37,181 nucleotides of DNA from positions 1-37,181 of the forward strand of contig JBPRGG010000047.1 in NCBI GenBank assembly GCA_051418075.1, given 5' to 3'. Positions 32,664 to 37,181 of this stretch are shown here, one piece after another (within the stretch, counting starts at the first letter, position 1; every line of letters starts with the position of its first letter). Source of the DNA: JBPRGG01 sp051418075. Its GTDB lineage: Bacteria > Bacteroidota > Bacteroidia > Cytophagales > Cyclobacteriaceae. The translations under genes and the position numbers were made by a program. The notes beneath the pieces were generated by a model, which did no database searches, was not told where the DNA came from, and saw only the letters and a program-made list of their open reading frames with translations.

Positions 32664-33512
32664 ATGAAACACATTATTTTAATTTTAAGTTTTTTATGCC
32701 TCCACATTATCGTGAACGGGCAAACCAAAAAAAACAGTGAAAACACGGAACATAAGATGATCCTGGTACCGGCTGGCGAATTTTATATGGGAGCAGAAGA
32801 TCAACAGCACTATGAAAAGCCCAGGCATAAAGTAATCCTGGACGCATTTTACATGGATGCTACCGAAGTTACCCAACAGGAATTTAAAGCCCTGATGGGT
32901 CGTAATCCGGCCTTTCACAACGATAACCTGCAAAAGCCGGTAGAAACAGTTACCTGGTTTGATGCCGTGTTGTTTTGTAATGCCAGAAGTGAACGAGACG
33001 GATTAGAGCCAGCGTACAGTTATTCATGGATTGAAATGGACCGGGAAGTTGAAGGACGCACCCGCATGCTTCATGACTTACAATTCGATCCCTCTAAAAA
33101 TGGTTATCGTTTACCAACCGAAGCCCAATGGGAATATGCCTGCCGGGCAGGTACGCAAACAACCTATTTTTGGGGCGAGGAAGTAGTTGGTGATTACCTT
33201 TGGTGGGACCGAAACAGTGAAAATTCCACCCATCCAGTGGCCACCAAAAAACCCAATCCATGGGGACTATACGATATGGTGGGCAGTGTATGGGAATGGA
33301 CGCATGATTGGTTTGATATTTATCCAGAAAAAACGGTAAAAAATCCTAGGGGACCCGAATCCTGCGGCATCGAAAGGGTTTTGCGGGGCGGTTCCTATAA
33401 ATCCCATGATAACAGGTACGAGGACATGGTTACCTCGGCCACCCGCGGCTGGACATACCCCTATAGCGCGCATCCATCAGATGGATTTAGGTGTGTGAAA
33501 CCAGTTAAATAG
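32664..33512 (+). CDS. Secreted FGE-fold (SUMF1/EgtB-like) protein without catalytic Cys pair
   Basis: A 282-residue protein with signal peptide MKHIILILSFLCLHIIVNGQ and one FGE-sulfatase (C-type-lectin-like) domain: MILVPAGEFYMGAEDQQHYE, FYMDATEVTQQEFKALMG, PVETVTWFDAVLFCNARSE, GYRLPTEAQWEYACRAGT, and GSVWEWTHDWFD near the end. True formylglycine-generating enzymes carry two active-site cysteines in a GGSxxC...C-like stretch. The equivalent here (about residues 238-262, LRGGSYKSHDNRYEDMVTSA) has none. It is therefore unlikely to mature the sulfatases by the copper/oxygen route and may bind a substrate or act as a SUMF2-like partner. It lies 125 bp after GH5 inside the glycan block. Confidence 0.88.
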   Translation: MKHIILILSFLCLHIIVNGQTKKNSENTEHKMILVPAGEFYMGAEDQQHYEKPRHKVILDAFYMDATEVTQQEFKALMGRNPAFHNDNLQKPVETVTWFDAVLFCNARSERDGLEPAYSYSWIEMDREVEGRTRMLHDLQFDPSKNGYRLPTEAQWEYACRAGTQTTYFWGEEVVGDYLWWDRNSENSTHPVATKKPNPWGLYDMVGSVWEWTHDWFDIYPEKTVKNPRGPESCGIERVLRGGSYKSHDNRYEDMVTSATRGWTYPYSAHPSDGFRCVKPVK

Positions 33513-33603
33513 TATTTTATATCTAATATATGAGCCTTATTGGCAAGATATTTCCAATGGTTGATTAGAAAATAGAATCCTGATAATAAAATGTAGACTG
33601 AAA

Positions 33604-34374
33604 ATGGTAAAGTTTTTAGTATCCCGTTTAGTAGCAATGGTTTTCATCCTTTTCGCTATTGTTTCATGTACTCAACAACCTGAAAAGGAAGAATGGGTAC
33701 CGCTGTTTAACGGTACCAACCTGGATGGGTGGGTCATGAAATTTAGTGGCAGTGAATTAAACGAAAACTATTTAAACACTTTTCGTGTGGAGGATAGTAT
33801 TTTAAAGGTCAGTTATGAAAACTATGATGCGTTTAACAATCGGTACGGGCATCTTTTCTACGAAAAACCTTTCAGCAGTTACAGGTTACAATTGCAATAC
33901 CGGTTTGTAGGTGAAAAACTTGCGGACAGTCCCTGGTGGACAGAAAATAATAGTGGTGTGATGATCCATAGCCAGGCACCGGAAACCATGCCCCTGATAC
34001 CGAATCCGATGGATGAAAATGTTGATTTCCTGGAACATTTTCCGGTATCCATTGAATGTCAGTTATTGGGAGATGCGGTTACTGCCAATGCCTGCCAGAT
34101 ACATTCATTTATTGACATCAATGGAGAGCAGGCAAAAGAACGCAATATAAATTCAAATTCACCCAGTTACTCTCCAGAAGAATGGGTGCAACTGGAAATT
34201 GTTGTTTTGGCTGATTCAATAGTCCATCATATTGTCGAAGGAGATACAGTGCTAACCTATACTAATCTGAGGCAGGCAAAAGATGGAGCTCCCCTAAAGG
34301 AAGGATATATTGCCCTGCAGGCTGAAAGTCAACCAGTTGAATTCAAAAATATTGAAATTTTAAAATTAGAATAA
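33604..34374 (+). CDS. DUF1080 (3-keto-disaccharide hydrolase-like) lipoprotein
   Basis: A 256-residue protein with a lipoprotein signal (FILFAIVSCTQQ; lipid on the Cys). The body matches DUF1080: WVPLFNGTNLDGWVMKFSG at the start, YGHLFYEKPFSSYRLQLQYRF, then NNSGVMIHSQAPETMPL, and a final EGYIALQAESQPVEFKNIEIL, a jelly-roll fold related to concanavalin-like lectins. Some members have been linked to hydrolysis of 3-keto-glycosides, while many have no tested activity. It stands 91 bp after the FGE-like gene and 110 bp before the GH43 gene. A glycan-processing role in this cluster is inference. Confidence 0.87.
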   Translation: MVKFLVSRLVAMVFILFAIVSCTQQPEKEEWVPLFNGTNLDGWVMKFSGSELNENYLNTFRVEDSILKVSYENYDAFNNRYGHLFYEKPFSSYRLQLQYRFVGEKLADSPWWTENNSGVMIHSQAPETMPLIPNPMDENVDFLEHFPVSIECQLLGDAVTANACQIHSFIDINGEQAKERNINSNSPSYSPEEWVQLEIVVLADSIVHHIVEGDTVLTYTNLRQAKDGAPLKEGYIALQAESQPVEFKNIEILKLE

Positions 34375-34484
34375 AAGGTAAATCATACAAGTCCGGTCTG
34401 CTAATTTGAATTTGATAACTTTCTATTGGGTGTTTGGGACTGGCATTGTAAATTTTACACAAAAAAATTTATAGCTGAGCATTA

Positions 34485-35504
34485 ATGAAAAGAAGTTACT
34501 TGTCATTTATAATCTTATTTATCTTTTTTTCTTGCCATACAAAAAGCAATACAAATGGATCTTGGCATGAGAAAGAACTAATAAAAACATCTGAGATTAG
34601 GGTAAGAGACCCGTTCATTTTGGCCGATGAGCAATCCAAAACCTATTATTTGTACGCCTCTATCAGCAACCGTGCAGACGATGAAGGACCAGGTGTAGAG
34701 GTTTATACAAGCAAAGATTTACAAAACTGGACAAAACCACAGGTGGTTTTCCAGGTTCCACCAGATTTATGGGCCACTAAGTGGGTATGGGCACCTGAGG
34801 TGCATTCATACAAAGACAAATATTACTTGTTTACTACTTTCACCTCCTATGATACTTTAAAGCATTCTCCCGCTGATGTATCCGAAAAAGATTGGCCGCC
34901 CTTTCATCGTAGAGGCACTCAGATTCTTGTATCTGTTGCTCCCACCGGACCTTTTGAGCCTTTCAGCAATAACCCGCATATCAATATCGACTGGATGACC
35001 CTTGATGGAACCTTTTGGACTGAAGACAACCAGCCCTATTTGATTTATTGTCACGAATGGGTTCAAGTCAAGGATGGTACGATTAATTTAATAGGGTTGA
35101 AAGATGACCTTTCTGCAGTTACAGGGCAGAATCGGGTGCTCTTTAAGGCTTCTGATGCACAATGGACACGACCCATCCGGCAGGAAACCGGATACGTAAC
35201 GGACGGCTGTTTTTTGTATCGAAGTAAAACTGATAAGTTACTGATGATTTGGTCGAGTTTTGGGGAAGATGGTTATGCGATAGGCACCGCATTTTCTGAA
35301 AGTGGCAGCATAAAAGGTCCCTGGCGGCATAACTCTGAGCGACTTTTTATTAAAGATGGTGGTCATGGAATGATCTTCAGGACATTTGACGATCAACTGG
35401 TCCTTACTTTACATCAGCCTAATACAAGTCCGGATGAACGGATGCAACTTTATAGATTAAAAGATACAGAAGAAAATTTGGAATTGGCTGGCCGGCTGTT
35501 CTGA
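34485..35504 (+). CDS. GH43-like glycoside hydrolase lipoprotein
   Basis: A 339-residue lipoprotein (FIILFIFFSCHTK) with the five-bladed propeller pattern of GH43 enzymes: IRVRDPFILADEQSKTYYLY with the base Asp42, WAPEVHSYKDKYYLF, MTLDGTFWTEDNQPYLIYCHEW with Asp174 as the pKa-modulating residue, YVTDGCFLYRSKTDKLLMIWSSFG where the general acid is normally placed, and DGGHGMIFRTFDD with a conserved His. GH43 enzymes remove arabinose, xylose or galactose units by inversion. The acid position reads Thr-Asp-Gly instead of the common Glu-Gly/Pro, so the exact subfamily and activity are uncertain. It would face the periplasm or cell surface and trim side chains released by the GH8 and GH5 enzymes. 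Confidence 0.85.
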   Translation: MKRSYLSFIILFIFFSCHTKSNTNGSWHEKELIKTSEIRVRDPFILADEQSKTYYLYASISNRADDEGPGVEVYTSKDLQNWTKPQVVFQVPPDLWATKWVWAPEVHSYKDKYYLFTTFTSYDTLKHSPADVSEKDWPPFHRRGTQILVSVAPTGPFEPFSNNPHINIDWMTLDGTFWTEDNQPYLIYCHEWVQVKDGTINLIGLKDDLSAVTGQNRVLFKASDAQWTRPIRQETGYVTDGCFLYRSKTDKLLMIWSSFGEDGYAIGTAFSESGSIKGPWRHNSERLFIKDGGHGMIFRTFDDQLVLTLHQPNTSPDERMQLYRLKDTEENLELAGRLF

Positions 35505-35567
35505 AGTTGTAATCAAAACTACTTTTCTAAAATAATTAACAAATAATAACAATCAAAAATTCTTAGG

Positions 35568-36602
35568 ATGAAACATTATCAATTTTTCATTTTAGCCATT
35601 ATGCTAAGCCTTACTTTTACCAATTGTCAGTCCCCTAATGAAGAATCAGAACGGGTGCAACTGATTTTGGATACTGATTTCGGCAGTGTAAATGGCGACA
35701 TTGATGATATGGGCGCATTGGCACTGGCCCATGGACTGATGAATAATGATGAGTGTGACCTGCTGGCAGTTATGCTCTGCATCAACAATGGCCATGCCAT
35801 GCAGGCGGTAGATGCGGTAAATACTTATTTCGGTCGTGGAGATATTCCGGTAGCTAACACCGACGGTGAATTGATTTACCAGGATACCAGTTTTGCCTAT
35901 CACGTGGCCGCCAATTTTCAAAATGATATCGTACCGGAAGAATCACTTGCTGCAACAAAACTATACCGGAAAGTACTGGCCGGTGCCGAAGATAATAGTG
36001 TAAACATTGCTGTGGTAGGCCACCCCGGCAACCTGCACAACTTGTTTAAATCAGGTGCTGATGAATATTCGGAACTTAGCGGGGTGGAGTTATTCGGGAA
36101 AAAAGTAGATACCCTGTATTTGATGGGCGGTAGTTTTCCTGATGGTGCCACCACGGTTAATTTTAAATATGCCGGTGAATGCGTAACGAAATCCGTGATT
36201 GAAAACAGTCCCCGTCCCATTGTTTTCAGTGGTGAAAAAATCGGGAAAATGGATTACGGATTTGTTACCGGCAGTAAATTAAATCAATTGCCTGATGACA
36301 ACCCGGTGAAAGCCTGTTATGAATACTGGTTCCAACATCCGGTGAGCTGGTACTGGAATCCACCAGCCGACAGCATCCGCAACCATCATCATTGGGACCA
36401 GGTAACGGTGCATACCGCTGTAAGAGGTGTACAAGATTGGTTTGAGATGGACACTACAGGCTATTGCCAAATGGATTGTGCCGGAACCAATCAATGGATC
36501 ACTTCAACCGATAAGGATCACGCTTTTCTGAAAATTCAAATGGATCCAGAAACTTTCTCCAACACTTATATTCAACCATTGATGATGGCTTTGCCCCAAT
36601 AA
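35568..36602 (+). CDS. Nucleoside-hydrolase-like lipoprotein
   Basis: A 344-residue protein with a lipoprotein signal (LAIMLSLTFTNCQS; Cys20). After it, LILDTDFGSVNGDIDDMGALA (about 32-52) is the calcium-binding aspartate cluster of the inosine-uridine nucleoside hydrolase fold, with a few extra residues compared with the usual DTDxGxDD. NIAVVGHPGNLHNLF and DTLYLMGGSFPDG follow, as in that family, and a late HHHWDQVTVHTAVRG segment supplies the final His/Asp region. Classical members cleave ribonucleosides in the cytoplasm; exported relatives in glycan clusters have unproved activity and may act on other N- or O-ribosides. It is 63 bp after GH43 and 33 bp before the sulfatase gene, consistent with one operon. 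Confidence 0.85.
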   Translation: MKHYQFFILAIMLSLTFTNCQSPNEESERVQLILDTDFGSVNGDIDDMGALALAHGLMNNDECDLLAVMLCINNGHAMQAVDAVNTYFGRGDIPVANTDGELIYQDTSFAYHVAANFQNDIVPEESLAATKLYRKVLAGAEDNSVNIAVVGHPGNLHNLFKSGADEYSELSGVELFGKKVDTLYLMGGSFPDGATTVNFKYAGECVTKSVIENSPRPIVFSGEKIGKMDYGFVTGSKLNQLPDDNPVKACYEYWFQHPVSWYWNPPADSIRNHHHWDQVTVHTAVRGVQDWFEMDTTGYCQMDCAGTNQWITSTDKDHAFLKIQMDPETFSNTYIQPLMMALPQ

Positions 36603-36635
36603 GAAAGAATATTAAACACAAAAAAATTTAGTAGT

Positions 36636-37181
36636 ATGAAACACCAATTACATTACCTGGTAAAAATCATCTCCAATGCGGGACTTTATGTTCTGGTCAT
36701 TTTACTGATTGCAGGATGTGAATCAGAAAAGACTACTGAAACTGACACAAAGCCCAACATCATATTCTTTTTTGCCGATCAATTGCGCAATCAGTCACTG
36801 GGCTACAATGGAGAAACCAACATTACCACCCCCAATATTGATAAACTGGCCAATCAGGGTGTAGTATTTAACAGCGCCTTGTCTACCTGTCCTATTTGCG
36901 GACCTTACCGGGGCATGTTGCAATCGGGCCGGTACGCCACCAATTCCGGATTGCTGATCAATTGGGTAGATCCTGATACCACCCAAACCTACCTGGCAGA
37001 ATTATTCAGTGACAATGGTTATCAAACCGGCTTTATTGGCAAATGGCACCTGAATGCAGGCTATCTGCAGCGCTTCGGAATTGAATATGATAAAAACGAT
37101 GCCAACCTGCATGGCGAAAAGATGGAGGGTTTTAATGAGCCGTCGAACACTTCGGAATTTGTTCCTCCCGGAAACTATCGC
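36636..37181 (+). CDS. S1-family sulfatase lipoprotein (partial, runs off the right edge)
   Basis: The first 182 residues of a sulfatase. A lipoprotein signal ends in LLIAGCESEK (Cys28). PNIIFFFADQLRNQSLGYNG supplies the first metal Asp (with Gln where Asp is common), TTPNIDKLANQGVVFNSA is standard, and STCPICGPYRGMLQSGRY is the active-site region, with Cys88 as the residue to be made formylglycine. The motif reads C-G-P-Y-R instead of CxPSR, so the Ser is replaced by Tyr, a variant seen in parts of the S1 family. The sequence then has GYQTGFIGKWHLN with the conserved Lys and His. It starts 33 bp after the nucleoside-hydrolase gene and should end outside the window. A glycan desulfation role fits the cluster. 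Confidence 0.9.
   Translation, partial: MKHQLHYLVKIISNAGLYVLVILLIAGCESEKTTETDTKPNIIFFFADQLRNQSLGYNGETNITTPNIDKLANQGVVFNSALSTCPICGPYRGMLQSGRYATNSGLLINWVDPDTTQTYLAELFSDNGYQTGFIGKWHLNAGYLQRFGIEYDKNDANLHGEKMEGFNEPSNTSEFVPPGNYR

Overview
The window comes from a member of the Bacteroidota, most likely a Cytophagales- or Marinilabiliales-like polysaccharide degrader. The evidence is a type IX secretion (T9SS) sorting domain on a glycoside hydrolase, a hybrid two-component system (HTCS) regulator with the periplasmic propeller and Y_Y_Y architecture typical of this phylum, many SPII lipoproteins, the TAnnTTTG form of the -7 promoter box, a FecR-type (DUF4974) remnant, and little use of Shine-Dalgarno sites. 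No rRNA, tRNA, CRISPR or recognisable insertion sequence was found.

Layout. 1-1.4 kb: the 3' end of an unknown gene, a DUF2306 membrane protein, and a short, apparently truncated secreted barrel-like protein. 1.4-5.3 kb (minus strand): a SNF2-family ATPase followed 31 bp later by an AlbA_2/Schlafen-type ATP-binding protein, a two-gene unit that could be a defence or regulatory cassette. 5.5-5.9 kb: the 3' remnant of a FecR anti-sigma gene. 6.0-10.4 kb: a secreted sulfatase facing a Tat-exported aldo/keto reductase, then a DUF362 Tat protein with a GNAT acetyltransferase. 10.8-19.2 kb is housekeeping: htpG, an MscS channel, purE-purK with a membrane-anchored MutS-like ATPase upstream, and an M20 dipeptidase. 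19.17-19.81 kb: three tandem copies of a 213-bp nested palindromic repeat. 19.8-23.4 kb: an AGE-family epimerase lipoprotein divergent from dsbD.

23.5-37.2 kb is one long plus-strand polysaccharide-utilisation block. It holds an HTCS regulator, a multi-domain GH8 enzyme exported by T9SS, a GH5 endoglucanase-like enzyme, a secreted FGE-fold protein that lacks the catalytic cysteines, a DUF1080 lipoprotein, a GH43-like lipoprotein, a nucleoside-hydrolase-like lipoprotein, and the start of a lipoprotein sulfatase with an unusual CGPYR active-site motif. The inferred logic is that the HTCS senses an oligosaccharide in the periplasm and induces enzymes that cut a beta-1,4-linked, possibly sulfated and branched glycan. 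No SusC/SusD pair lies inside the window, so the locus is either a SusCD-less cluster or continues to the right.

Most noteworthy: the SNF2/AlbA_2 pair, the tandem palindromic repeat array, the cysteine-less FGE-fold protein and CGPYR sulfatase in one locus, the GH5 with Gly-Glu-Pro in place of Asn-Glu-Pro, and a dense cluster of TGACA/TGTCA pentamers upstream of htpG.
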